Origin: an uncultured Steroidobacter sp.
GTDB lineage: Bacteria; Pseudomonadota; Gammaproteobacteria; Steroidobacterales; Steroidobacteraceae
Length of the DNA stretch: 64,000 nt
Assembly (NCBI GenBank): GCA_938008435.1
Contig: CALLKK010000006.1
Coordinates: 1-64,000, forward strand
Direction: 5' to 3'
A program made the position numbers and the translations under genes. This document shows positions 1-8,139 of the stretch, one piece after another (position 1 is the first letter of the stretch; each line of letters starts with the position of its first letter). The notes under the pieces are model-generated. The model worked only from the letters and a program-made list of their open reading frames with translations, did not search any database and had not been told where the DNA came from.

Positions 1-705
1 GCGCTGAACGCGATCGTGGCTCAGCACTCACGCTGGGGCTTTTGGAAGTGCTTCGATCGACTGCGGCTGCAAGGCTGCACTTGGAACCACAAGCGCGTGC
101 ACAGGGTGTACTGCGAAATGAAGCTGAATCTCCTGCGACGAACGAAGAAGCGAGTGCCCAAGCGTATCGCCAATCCGCTGATGGCGCCCGTCGCGCATAA
201 CCGGATCTGGGCTGCCGATTTCATGCACGATGTGTTGTACGGCGGACGCAAGATCCGAACGTTCAACGTGCTTGATGAAAGTAATCGTGAAGCGCTCGGC
301 ATTGAAGTGGGAACAAGCATTCCGAGCACGCGCGTCATCCGCGTACTCGAGCGCTTGATCGACATGTACGGCAAGCCGGAGGCGCTGCGCATCGACAATG
401 GCCCGGAGTTCACGGCCTCTGTATTCGAAGATTGGTGTCGAGAGCGCGGGATCGAGCGTCTGTTCATCCAGCCTGGCAAGCCAGATCAGAACGCGTTTAT
501 CGAGCGTTTCAACCGGACGTATCGGGACGAAGTGCTCGATCTGTACATCTTCGAATCGATCGAGCAGGTGCAGTTACTCACTGACGAATGGCTCATCAGC
601 TACAACCACGAGCGGCCTCACGAAAGTCTCGGCCGTGTGCCACCGCTCACCTACCTGCCGAGATCAACAACGTTCGGAGATTCTAGTTATCGACTGTCTA
701 CTTGA
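1..705 (+). CDS. IS3-family transposase OrfB, 5' end outside window
   Basis: This is the C-terminal 234 codons of an OrfB-type DDE transposase; the frame is open to the left edge, so the start and OrfA lie outside. The retrovirus-like integrase core is complete: first Asp in IWAADFM, second Asp in RIDNGPEF, and the Glu in NAFIERFNRTYR, followed by the usual SYNHERPHESLG ending. An HTH_21-like stretch lies near the start (SRWGFWKCFDRLRLQG). The enzyme would cut and join the ends of its own insertion sequence. The gene ends 30 bp before the first CRISPR repeat, so the element inserted into or beside the array. I see no frameshift in the visible part. Confidence 0.93.
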   Translation, partial: ALNAIVAQHSRWGFWKCFDRLRLQGCTWNHKRVHRVYCEMKLNLLRRTKKRVPKRIANPLMAPVAHNRIWAADFMHDVLYGGRKIRTFNVLDESNREALGIEVGTSIPSTRVIRVLERLIDMYGKPEALRIDNGPEFTASVFEDWCRERGIERLFIQPGKPDQNAFIERFNRTYRDEVLDLYIFESIEQVQLLTDEWLISYNHERPHESLGRVPPLTYLPRSTTFGDSSYRLST

Positions 706-735
706 CGGGGAAGCTTACGTATCCGTCATCGAGTA
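1..735 (+). mobile_element. Right part of an IS3-family insertion sequence
   Basis: The transposase gene defines the element; its right terminal inverted repeat must lie between the stop codon at 705 and the first CRISPR repeat at 736. The left end is outside the window, so the terminal repeats and target duplication cannot be compared and the exact right boundary is not fixed. The position suggests the element replaced or split the distal part of the CRISPR array. Confidence 0.6.
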
Positions 736-903
736 GTTGTGGACTCCGGGCAGGCATCGATCAACTACACTCCTTCAGCCTGGCGAGACGTGCTGGCAGG
801 TGTTGTGGACTCCGGGCAGGCATCGATCAACTACACTTGACGGCAGGATCAAGGTAGTGTGCCAGTCGTTGTGGACTCCGGGCAGGCATCGATCAACTAC
901 ACT
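736..903 (+). CRISPR. CRISPR array remnant, 3 repeats and 2 spacers
   Basis: Three identical 36-bp repeats lie at 736-771, 802-837 and 868-903, separated by two different 30-bp spacers (772-801 and 838-867). The 66-bp period is typical of type II-C arrays. The repeat begins GTTGTGGACTCC and ends CAACTACACT, the same GTTGT...CTACA end pattern as the Neisseria type II-C repeat. If that similarity gives orientation, crRNA would read rightwards, toward cas2, antiparallel to the cas genes. cas2 ends 48 bp to the right. The left flank is an insertion sequence, so more repeats may have been lost or lie beyond it. Confidence 0.95.
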
Positions 904-950
904 GCACCACGCACAACCCTTTGACAAACAAGGAGATTCCAGACGAACGC

Positions 951-1280
951 CTAGAAAAAACTGACCTGCTCAGGCGCACTTTCCGTGGCGGCACGGATTC
1001 GACCGTAGTAGACCTGCATGCGCCCGAACTGGGCGTCAGTAACGGCCAGGAGCCTCACCTCTCCGTCTGCGGGAAGGAAACTCTTCACGCGGTCCATATG
1101 CACGCCCGCATTCTCCTCGCTGGGACAGTGCCGCGCGTAGACGGAGTACTGAAGCATTGTAAAACCATCCTTTAGCAACTGCTTGCGGAACTCCGCATAC
1201 GCTTTCCGGGCCTCCGGCGTGTCCGTCGGCAAATCGAACATGGCGAAGACCCACATAGTCCTATAGCCGCCGAAGATCAT
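951..1280 (-). CDS. cas2: CRISPR-associated endoribonuclease Cas2, type II-like
   Basis: This 109-residue protein forms the Cas1-Cas2 spacer-integration complex in intact systems. It carries the type II Cas2 signature MWVFAMFDLPT with the conserved Asp, then RKQLLKDGFTMLQYSVYARHC and the later VTDAQFGRMQVYYG strand. The ATG at 1280 overlaps the cas1 TGA (1279-1277) in an ATGA arrangement, showing translational coupling; an in-frame ATG at 1256 (MWVF) is the alternative start and matches the family N-terminus. The frame is intact although its partner cas1 is truncated and cas9 is missing, so it probably has no working adaptation complex. Confidence 0.93.
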   Translation of the reverse strand: MIFGGYRTMWVFAMFDLPTDTPEARKAYAEFRKQLLKDGFTMLQYSVYARHCPSEENAGVHMDRVKSFLPADGEVRLLAVTDAQFGRMQVYYGRIRAATESAPEQVSFF

Positions 1281-1990
1281 ATTGCCGGTATCACAAGATC
1301 CGGCCGCTCTCCGGCCAGACATGCCCTGACGTGCGCCGCGTACCGGTGCAGTGCCACCAAGAGCGGAACCCGGGACTCTCCCAACTTCACCTGCCAACTC
1401 AAAGACTCAAGAAGCCTCGCCTTCGTTTCTTTATTGAGCTCCAGTAGCCCTGCATCAAAGAGCTCTCTTACGCGAAGGTCGATCAGGGGGCGCAGCGGTT
1501 CTACGAGATCGTCCGCGAGCGCCATGCTGTTGTATTGATTGCGATGAAAGATCGAGACAGCCGGATGAAGCCCCGCCCCGACAATCGCCCTCGCCGTCGC
1601 TGCCCGCACGATCGCGTAGCCATAATTCAGCAGCGAATTGACGCCTTCACTGTCCCTGTCGCGCCTGAACTTTGACCCGAACAATCGAAGCCAATAGACG
1701 CGAGCGGCTTGTGCTTCCAGATTGCCGGCATCACCGCTGCGCACCCGGCGCGCCATCGCAAGCAAGCCTTCGTACTCTGCCCCTACGCTTCTGAGCACCG
1801 CCGCCTGCCCCTCGATCTTTGCTCGCACGATCCGCTGCCAGATCCGCTTCTTGCGAGGGGTCGACGCGGCGATTTGCTGCCGAAGAATCTTGTGATGCAG
1901 AGAATGCCCAGAGACCGGCTGAAGAAGCGCTCCTGGTAGGTGCTTCTCGTCGCAGAGAATCACCGCGACATTCTCTTGCCAGCAAGCCAT
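1277..1990 (-). pseudogene. cas1: Cas1, N-terminally truncated (type II-like)
   Basis: From the ATG at 1990 the frame encodes 237 residues, whereas type II Cas1 proteins are about 300. The metal-binding catalytic residues are retained: Glu92 (LEAQAARVYW), His149 (SIFHRNQYN) and Asp160/161 (LADDLVEPLRP). The opening ENVAVILCDEKHLPG matches the region about 65-70 residues into the family, so the N-terminal beta-domain needed for dimerisation is gone. Cas1-like sequence appears to reach a few codons past the ATG, to about 2005, where it runs into quinone reductase sequence. I infer a deletion that removed cas9 and the start of cas1. Whether the remainder is made from the chance ATG is unknown. 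Confidence 0.88.
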
Positions 1991-2367
1991 TAGCACAGCT
2001 TGCGTGCGCACGCGAACACGCGATCCACCCAGCCCTTCAGGATCGCCGGCATGCTGAACCACCAGAGAGGAAACGTGAGCAGCACGGCATCGGCCCACAG
2101 GAGCTTTTCCTGTTCGCGCTCGACATCTTGGGTCTGCATGCCGGATGCATAAGCATGAGCGGACTCGGCGCGATAGCTGAAACGTTCCGGCCGCGCGAGC
2201 TGCCGGAAGTCCGCGCGATCGGCCACAGCCTTCCAATTCATCGCATAGAGGTCGGAGACGAGAACGGTGTGCCCATCCTGCTGCAACGTCTCGACAGCAA
2301 GATCCTTCAATGCGCTCGTGAGAGACTTGGCTTCCGGATGCGCATGGACGATCAGAACATTGCTCAT
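1990..2367 (-). pseudogene. NAD(P)H quinone oxidoreductase, C-terminally truncated
   Basis: The 125-codon frame is the N-terminal half of a flavodoxin-like NAD(P)H:quinone oxidoreductase (MdaB/KefF/NQO1 type, normally around 200-270 residues). The opening SNVLIVHAHPEAKSLTSAL is the FMN-binding loop, and LLTFPLWWFSMPAILKGWVD is the classic quinone-site segment. After DRVFAC the family sequence stops and is replaced by ARKLC and a TAA that comes from cas1 DNA. The start at 2367 has a GGAG Shine-Dalgarno seven bases upstream. The gene is divergent from a LysR regulator, the usual arrangement for this family. The stop and the retained cas1 ATG share a base (TAATG). Confidence 0.88.
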
Positions 2368-2546
2368 AAAGGAACTCCGCAATTGCGCTTGGTGCAGCGC
2401 ACTCGATGTGACAAACGATCTCGATGCGTGCACGCTCTGCGTAGCTGCGCGAGGTGCCGCTTCGTGCGCCCGATACGATAGGCCGCTGCATCTGCGGCCG
2501 GTGACGCATCTGCGGAGCAGCTTTGTTGCTCGGAAGGATTCAATCG

Positions 2547-3536
2547 ATGAACGAGCGCCTGAACGATATCGAGATATTCGTGCACGCGGTGGATGCGGGC
2601 AGCTTCGCGCAGGCAGCGATACGGCTACGCCGCACGCGCTCGGCGGTCGCGAAAGGCATTGCACGCCTGGAACGACAACTCGGGGTGCGGCTGTTCAATC
2701 GCACGACACGTAGCCAAAGCCTCACCGAAGAAGGCCATGCCTATTACGAACGTTGCGTGCGCGCGCTCGCGGAGCTCGATGCGGCCGGCGCGATGTTCGA
2801 TGCGCGGCGCAGCGCACCGAGCGGACGGTTACGAGTCAGTGCGCCCGTGCATTTCGGCCGGCGCTGCGTGGCGCCGCTGTTGCTCGAGCTGGCGGCACAG
2901 CACCCTTCCTTGTCGATCGAGCTCTCCTTCTCCGACCGTATCGTCGATCTCGTCGAGGAGAGATTCGACCTTGCCGTACGCATCGGCCCGCTCCACGACA
3001 GCACGAGCCTCGCGGCGCGCCGGCTTGGCGCGCAGCGGATGGGCATCTGCGCCGCGCCGTCGTATCTCGCCGCGCGCGGCCTCCCAGTTTCGGCGGACCA
3101 CCTCCAAACGCACGACTGCATCGTCTACGGTCCGGCCGATCGCCAGATTACGTGGCGCATCCGCGATCACGATCGAGTGCGCGACGTGCACCCGAACGGA
3201 CGCATCTATCTCGACGATTGGCAGGCGATCGCCGATGCCGCAATCGCCGGCGCTGGCCTCGCGTGGCTGCCCTGCTGGCTTTCCTCTCCGTACATCAAGT
3301 CCGGCGAGCTCACGCTGGTGATGAACAGCGAGCGCGTGCTTGCCACGACCATTCATGCCGTATGGCCGAAGAATCGCCACTTGCCGGCCAAGACCCGCTT
3401 TGCCATCGATCTTCTGGCCGCACGCATTCCTGCGATGATGGGCTATCCGCCTCCAGCGATGGAGCTCACGCCCTCGATCGCCATGCCGGACAGACCCCTC
3501 GATTCGCCGCGCCCGGCGCTGCCCTTCGTCGACTAG
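2547..3536 (+). CDS. LysR-family transcriptional regulator
   Basis: This 329-residue protein has an N-terminal LysR winged helix (MNERLNDIEIFVHAVDAGSF, then SAVAKGIARLERQLGVRLFNR) and a substrate-binding effector domain beginning near SGRLRVSAP. It is of the AaeR/DmlR-like class with a C-terminal Pro-rich tail. The start at 2547 is preferred over upstream codons because the HTH begins there. It is divergent from the truncated quinone reductase, so it probably controlled that gene and itself from the 179-bp gap; its natural target is now broken. The downstream exported amidohydrolase lies 17 bp away on the same strand and may be co-transcribed. Confidence 0.9.
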   Translation: MNERLNDIEIFVHAVDAGSFAQAAIRLRRTRSAVAKGIARLERQLGVRLFNRTTRSQSLTEEGHAYYERCVRALAELDAAGAMFDARRSAPSGRLRVSAPVHFGRRCVAPLLLELAAQHPSLSIELSFSDRIVDLVEERFDLAVRIGPLHDSTSLAARRLGAQRMGICAAPSYLAARGLPVSADHLQTHDCIVYGPADRQITWRIRDHDRVRDVHPNGRIYLDDWQAIADAAIAGAGLAWLPCWLSSPYIKSGELTLVMNSERVLATTIHAVWPKNRHLPAKTRFAIDLLAARIPAMMGYPPPAMELTPSIAMPDRPLDSPRPALPFVD

Positions 3537-3553
3537 GCGCGAGCGCAAGCCTC

Positions 3554-4417
3554 ATGACGCGCCTGTCAGTCCTGTTGTGCGTGCTGCTCTCGAGCGCAGC
3601 CATGGCGCAGCAGGCCGCGCCGGCACAGACGAAGCCGCGCGTATTCGATTCGCACGTGCACCTGCGCGAAGGAGAATCATCGCTACGCGCATACGAGGCC
3701 GATGTCACGACCGCCAATATCGAGCTCGCCGGCCTGTTTGCGATGTGGTTCGGCGGCCCGCATCAAGCGCGCGCCGGTCATCCCGACGACATCGCCCGAC
3801 GCAATGATGCGATTGCGGCACTGGCACGCCGGCATCCAGGGGTCGTCGCCGTCGCGACGGTACATCCCTATGACGGCGACGCCGCGCTCGCAGAGCTCGA
3901 ACGCATCGCCGCCAAGGGCGTCAAGGTGCTCAAGCTCCACGCCCACACCCAGCAGTTCGACGTCGCCGATCCGCGCGTGCTGACGCTGGTACGCAAGGCC
4001 GGCGAGCTCGGCATGACCGTGCTCATGGACAACGCCAACATCCTTCCCGGCGACAGCGAGAAGCTCTTCAATCTCGCCGTGGCGGCGCAGAATACGAATC
4101 TCATCTTCGCGCACATCGGCGGGCTGAACTTCCGCTTCTGGAACATCCTCGCTCTCGCACGCACCGCGGACGGCTTCGCTCTCGACAACGTCTACTTCGA
4201 CATTTCCGGCACCGTGCTCCTTGCCGCCGATAGCCCCATCGAAGCGGAATTCATCTGGACACTCCGCAACGTCGGCATCGATCACGTCATCTTGGGCTCC
4301 GACTATCCGCAGGTCTCGCTCGCCCAGACGCTTGCTGCATTCGAGAAGCTCGACCTCACGGCGGAGGAGAAGGCGAAGATTCGCGAGAGCAACGCGACGC
4401 GCTTGCTGGGGTTGTAG
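3554..4417 (+). CDS. Exported amidohydrolase-2 family metal-dependent hydrolase
   Basis: The 287-residue protein starts with a Sec signal peptide (MTRLSVLLCVLLSSAAMAQ) and continues with a TIM-barrel of the amidohydrolase-related type. Visible metal-site motifs are FDSHVHLR at the first strand, KLHAHTQ, FAHIGG and ILGSDYPQ near the C-terminus, the usual HxH, H, H and D set. The substrate is not evident; related proteins are decarboxylases or lactonases, and periplasmic forms are known. It follows the LysR gene by 17 bp. The C-terminal EKAKIRESNATRLLGL is typical of the family, so the protein looks full length. Confidence 0.82.
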   Translation: MTRLSVLLCVLLSSAAMAQQAAPAQTKPRVFDSHVHLREGESSLRAYEADVTTANIELAGLFAMWFGGPHQARAGHPDDIARRNDAIAALARRHPGVVAVATVHPYDGDAALAELERIAAKGVKVLKLHAHTQQFDVADPRVLTLVRKAGELGMTVLMDNANILPGDSEKLFNLAVAAQNTNLIFAHIGGLNFRFWNILALARTADGFALDNVYFDISGTVLLAADSPIEAEFIWTLRNVGIDHVILGSDYPQVSLAQTLAAFEKLDLTAEEKAKIRESNATRLLGL

Positions 4418-4560
4418 GCTGGGGGCTGGAGGCCGGAGCAAGAGGTGCACCTTCTCACTGTAGCCGCAGTCCGTAGCCCGTAGTCCGTAGCCTGAAGTCC
4501 GCAGCCCATCGACTCGCGTCGCGCCATCTCTCTGGCCAGCTTCCCAGCGCCCTGACCATA
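4418..4560. repeat. Intergenic CCGTAGYC-type repeat cluster, first copy
   Basis: Between two genes lies a degenerate run of short units such as CAGTCCGTAGCCCGTAGTCC at about 4460-4500, flanked by TAGGCTG-like sequence on the left and CCAGCGCCC on the right. The same order of parts occurs in the larger cluster at about 7690-8045, so this is a dispersed intergenic element rather than chance. No coding function is supported. Confidence 0.65.
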
Positions 4561-4700
4561 CGTATTCTCCACTTATTGACGTGTCAATTATTGCCGGGAT
4601 ATGACGCGCGTCGATTTGCCCGGCGCAGGGATTGCTCGGCACCGGGCAGATCACTTCGGTAAGTGCAGGGGGGATTCTTGCATTGACAGGAGTGCACGCA

Positions 4701-5741
4701 ATGGAAAGACGCCTATCGATATGGAAACCCTTGCTAGCTGCCGCGGCCTATCTCGTCGGCCTCGCCTTTCTTCCGACGGCCAACGCGCAGCAATGCATCA
4801 ACTGGAGTCAAACAGGCAATCACGGAGGTTATTTCTACTCGTTCTGGACGGATGGCGGCGGCTCGGTGACGTTCTGCTTGCAGAACAACGGCCGCTACAC
4901 GACGCAGTGGACCAATGTCGGCAATTGGGTCGGCGGCAAAGGCTGGCAAACCGGCGGCCGGCGTGTCGTGAACTACTCCGGCACCTTCAATCCTTCAGGC
5001 AATGCGTATCTCGCGCTCTACGGCTGGACGACCAATCCGCTCGTCGAGTACTACATCGTCGACAGCTGGGGTACCTGGCGTCCGCCCGGAGGGCAAGGGT
5101 ACATGGGCACGGTGTACAGCGACGGCGGCTGGTACGACGTCTATCGCACCCAGCGCGTCAATGCGCCCTGCATCCTCGGCAATAACTGCACGTTCTATCA
5201 GTATTGGAGCGTCCGCCAACAGAAACGCGTCGGCGGAACGATCACCACGGGCAATCACTTCGACGCGTGGGCGTCCTACGGCATGCCGCTCGGCACTCAT
5301 AGCTACATGGTGATGGCAACCGAGGGCTATCAGAGCAGCGGCAGCTCCGACATTACCGTCAGCGACGGCGGCTCGGGCGGCGGCGGTGGCGGTGGCGGCG
5401 GTGGCAGCAAGACGATCACCGTGCGCGCACGCGGCTCCGTGGGCGGCGAGCAGATCAGCCTGCGCGTCAACAACCAGGTCGTGCAGAACTGGACGCTCGG
5501 CACGAGCTTCCAGAACTACACCGCGACCACGAATCTGAGCGGCGGCATCACCGTCCACTTCACCAACGACGACGGTCCGCGCGACGTGCAGATCGATTAC
5601 ATCCAGGTGAACGGCCAGATCCGTCAGTCGGAGCACCAGAGCTACAACACCGGCCTGTATGCGAACGGTCGCTGCGGCGGCGGTGGCTACAGCGAGTGGA
5701 TGCACTGCAACGGCGCGATCGGCTACGGCAATACGCCTTGA
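4701..5741 (+). CDS. Secreted GH11 endo-1,4-beta-xylanase with C-terminal CBM
   Basis: This 346-residue enzyme hydrolyses xylan outside the cytoplasm. Residues 1-30 are a signal peptide ending TANAQ. Residues about 31-222 are the GH11 jelly roll, with the nucleophile Glu116 in [10 protein letters not shown] and the acid/base Glu208 in [11 protein letters not shown] Ser/Gly linker (223-236, ten consecutive Gly) joins a module at about 237-346 ([10 protein letters not shown]... [10 protein letters not shown]) resembling CBM60/CBM36 calcium-dependent xylan binders. The ATG at 4701 has AGGAG eight bases upstream. A strong terminator follows, so the gene is probably monocistronic. It fits with the arabinofuranosidases at 12462-15975 in degrading arabinoxylan. 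Confidence 0.95.
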   Translation: MERRLSIWKPLLAAAAYLVGLAFLPTANAQQCINWSQTGNHGGYFYSFWTDGGGSVTFCLQNNGRYTTQWTNVGNWVGGKGWQTGGRRVVNYSGTFNPSGNAYLALYGWTTNPLVEYYIVDSWGTWRPPGGQGYMGTVYSDGGWYDVYRTQRVNAPCILGNNCTFYQYWSVRQQKRVGGTITTGNHFDAWASYGMPLGTHSYMVMATEGYQSSGSSDITVSDGGSGGGGGGGGGGSKTITVRARGSVGGEQISLRVNNQVVQNWTLGTSFQNYTATTNLSGGITVHFTNDDGPRDVQIDYIQVNGQIRQSEHQSYNTGLYANGRCGGGGYSEWMHCNGAIGYGNTP

Positions 5742-5760
5742 CTCGACGCCTGTGGTGACT

Positions 5761-5795
5761 GGAAGGGTGGACTTGCTCCACCCTTCCTTTTTTTT
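5761..5795 (+). terminator. Rho-independent terminator after xylanase gene
   Basis: A perfect 10-bp stem GGAAGGGTGG/CCACCCTTCC (5761-5770 and 5778-5787) with a 7-base loop is followed by eight T. It lies 20 bp after the xylanase stop and just before the end of the opposing gene at 5812. Confidence 0.93.
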
Positions 5796-5811
5796 GCGCG
5801 CTGAATGCCTC

Positions 5812-6339
5812 TCAACGACTCGCCATGCGCTGGCGCGCCCGTTCGAGCAGGATCTCGGCGACCTGCTCGCGTGCTTCCTCTTCGCTCAAGCCCGGCGCGA
5901 GCTCGAATACTTCGGTCGGGTCGAACGGATTGGCGAACAGCGTCGGCGTGGGCGCTTCCGGCTCTTCTTCTTCGATGAGGGTTTGATCGGGCTCAGGGAG
6001 CGGCGCCCATGCCTGCGCAACGGACGGTACCGCATGCTCGGTCGCGACATGGCGATGCGCGACCAAGCCGGCCGCCACGACGAGCACGAGGCCGAGCGCA
6101 CAGAGCACACGGGGCGCGACCGTCGTCGACGGGTGCGACGTGCTCGAGTCAGCAGGATGACCGCCCGGCAGCGGCGCGCCCAGCGCCGCACGTTCCTCTT
6201 CCGTAGCGATGTGCACGATGGGCGCATGCGGTGACGGTTTGATCGATGGCGCGCTTGGCTCCGCGAGGGACATCTCGATCAAATCGTTGGCGTCCAATTC
6301 CAGTTCGGTCGGCTGTGTCAGATCGTGCTTACCGCTCAT
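5812..6339 (-). CDS. Hypothetical single-span membrane protein
   Basis: I do not recognise this 175-residue protein. An acidic N-terminus of about 70 residues (ELELDANDLIEMSLAEPS) is followed by one hydrophobic span (RVLCALGLVLVVAAGLVA), an acidic Pro/Glu-rich stretch (LIEEEEPEAPTPT) and a C-terminal amphipathic helix rich in Glu and Arg. The ATG at 6339 with GAGG upstream is preferred to the GTG two codons earlier. It stands alone, convergent with the xylanase. The layout suggests an inner-membrane protein with an extended periplasmic tail. Confidence 0.6.
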   Translation of the reverse strand: MSGKHDLTQPTELELDANDLIEMSLAEPSAPSIKPSPHAPIVHIATEEERAALGAPLPGGHPADSSTSHPSTTVAPRVLCALGLVLVVAAGLVAHRHVATEHAVPSVAQAWAPLPEPDQTLIEEEEPEAPTPTLFANPFDPTEVFELAPGLSEEEAREQVAEILLERARQRMASR

Positions 6340-6515
6340 GTCCACACCTCGCTCCTGTCGATGACGCTAAAGCAAGGTGCGACATGCGCCAACAGCGTTA
6401 TGTCACCAATGCGACTGCGATTGCTCAGAGCGTGATGCCGTTCACGCGAGACGGGCGCAAAGCCCGCAAGTTTTCATGAGGGAATGACTGAGCGTGCGGC
6501 GCCTTCGCAGCTCGC

Positions 6516-6824
6516 TCAGAAGAGGCTCAGTCGCAGCACAGCGGCCGTGGCCGCACCTGCAATGACGACGATCAGAAACGGAGCGCGCAACAGCAACGCG
6601 AGCGCCGCGACGAGCAGCGCGCCGACTCGCGCATCGAGCACGAGCGAATCGCCCGCACTGAAAGCATTGACCGCCGTGAGCGATGCCAGCAAACCGATCG
6701 TGAGCGCTCCGGCAATGCGCGTCATGTGCTCGTTCTCGAGCCAGGCGGCCGGCACCATGTATCCGGCCAACTTGGTTGCGTAAGCAACGAGGCTCGCGGC
6801 CAACAGCCAGTTCCACAGCGACAT
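6516..6824 (-). CDS. azlD: Branched-chain amino acid export subunit AzlD
   Basis: A small hydrophobic protein of 102 residues with about four membrane spans, matching AzlD (KLAGYMVPAAWL near the N-terminus and VGALLVAALALLLRAPFL later). With AzlC it forms a two-component exporter of branched-chain amino acids or analogues in the inner membrane. The ATG at 6824 overlaps the azlC TGA as TGATG (a GTG one codon upstream is possible), so translation is coupled to azlC. Confidence 0.87.
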   Translation of the reverse strand: MSLWNWLLAASLVAYATKLAGYMVPAAWLENEHMTRIAGALTIGLLASLTAVNAFSAGDSLVLDARVGALLVAALALLLRAPFLIVVIAGAATAAVLRLSLF

Positions 6825-7579
6825 CACGAAAGCTCCTTCGACGTTCCCGCAGACCCATTCGCGCTCGCGCCTTCATAGCGCTGCGCATCGACATCCTGCT
6901 CGACCCCTTCCTGCTTCGCCCCGCGACTTCGCCATCCCCAGAGCGCCGCCACGAACGCTGCAACCAGAATCGGTACGCCAGGCGGCGCCACCGGCACGAC
7001 GAGCACGGTCACGAGCGCGCAGACGACGGCGAGCGCGACCGGCTCGCGGGCGGTCAACCGCGGCCACAGGAGCGCCAAGAACGCCGCCACTGCCGCACCG
7101 TCCAGGCCCCACGCGCGCGGATCGCCCATGGCATCGCCTGCCAACGCGCCGACGAGCGTAAAGAGATTCCACAGCGCGAAGACACCGAGCCCGGCTGTCC
7201 AAAAGCCCCGCCGCTGCTCCTCGGGCGCAAGCTGCCCTGCCGCCGTGGCGGTCGATTCGTCGATCGTGATCTGCGCAGCGAGGTACTTGCGCCAACCGCG
7301 CGGCCTGAGCATGCGATTCATCTGCATGCCGTACACCGCGTTACGCACGCCGAGCAGCGCCGCCGCCCCGAACGCCGCCGAACCGCTGCCGCCACCGCCG
7401 ACGACACCGATGAACGCAAACTGCGAGCCGCCGGTGAACATCAAGAAGCTCAACGCCACGGTCTGCCAAACGGTCAGACCCGACGCCACGGCCAATGCGC
7501 CGAAAGAGATGCCGTACAGACCCGTCGCCACCGAGATCGACAGCGCGATTCTGACCGCAGGAGATTGCCAAAACACCAT
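6824..7579 (-). CDS. azlC: Branched-chain amino acid exporter AzlC
   Basis: This 251-residue protein is the large AzlC-type subunit. Visible motifs are PVLYGISFGALAV-like YGISFGALA near the N-terminus, LSFLMFTGGSQFAF, and NAVYGMQMN, with hydrophobic spans throughout. The ATG at 7579 (MVFWQ) has GGAG six bases upstream; a TTG at 7597 would extend it by six residues but lacks a ribosome site. The C-terminal tail after the last span is hydrophilic and unusual in length (about 30 residues). It forms a two-gene operon with azlD. Confidence 0.88.
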   Translation of the reverse strand: MVFWQSPAVRIALSISVATGLYGISFGALAVASGLTVWQTVALSFLMFTGGSQFAFIGVVGGGGSGSAAFGAAALLGVRNAVYGMQMNRMLRPRGWRKYLAAQITIDESTATAAGQLAPEEQRRGFWTAGLGVFALWNLFTLVGALAGDAMGDPRAWGLDGAAVAAFLALLWPRLTAREPVALAVVCALVTVLVVPVAPPGVPILVAAFVAALWGWRSRGAKQEGVEQDVDAQRYEGASANGSAGTSKELS

Positions 7580-7689
7580 GAAGCTCCGCCAAAGCAAGGC
7601 CGCGACGTTACCGAGCGCGCGACGCGGTGGAAAGGAACACTTGCATGCGAAGAGCGCGCTACAGCTCGCTCGAGCTGGTGAGCTCTAGA

Positions 7690-8045
7690 CTGTAGGCTGT
7701 TGGCTGTAGCAAAGAATGCGCGCGTTGCGCGCTCCTCTGACCGTAGCCCGTAGTCCGTAGCCCGTAGCCAGTAGTCGAGCACTGCGCGCGTCCCCTTCTA
7801 GCCAGCGCCCAGAGCCCATAAGAGAACGCAGCACGCGTTGCGCGCTCTTCTGACCGTAGCCCGGAGTCCGTAGCCCGTAGCCAAGCACTGCGCGCGTCCC
7901 CTTCTAGCCAGCGCCCAGAGCCCATAAGAGAACGCGGCACGCGTTGCGCGCTCTTCTGACCGTAGCCCGGAGTCCGTAGCCCGTAGCCAAGCACTGCGCG
8001 CTTCCTCTTCTTCTGGCCAGCGCCCAGAGCCCAGCGCCCTTCTTC
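7690..8045. repeat. Tandem intergenic repeats (106-113 bp units) with CCGTAGYC cores
   Basis: Most of the 560-bp gap between azlC and the next gene is repeated DNA. Units start at GCGTTGCGCGCTC at about 7722, 7835 and 7941, giving periods of 113 and 106 bp; the difference is a 7-bp insertion. Each unit holds a run of CCGTAGYC motifs (for example CCGTAGTCCGTAGCCCGTAG at 7742), then GCACTGCGCGC and CCAGCGCCCAGAGCCCATAA. The second and third units are almost identical. A related copy is at 4418-4560. The open frames across it (translating as repeated YGLRATD-like peptide) are by-products of the repeat. Confidence 0.85.
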
Positions 8046-8139
8046 TTACCTCACCATTCTCTCGCCTCATCGCATCGACCCTGTCTGCGCGTGCCGCGCA
8101 GAGAAAGAATCGTCGCGTGATGGACTTTGGGGACGTGCG

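Noticed and set aside
1277..2509. A 410-codon frame reading through cas1 into the opposite gene
   Set aside because: Only the cas1 portion has family character. The upstream part is the quinone reductase gene read in another frame, so the long frame is an accident of the deletion junction.
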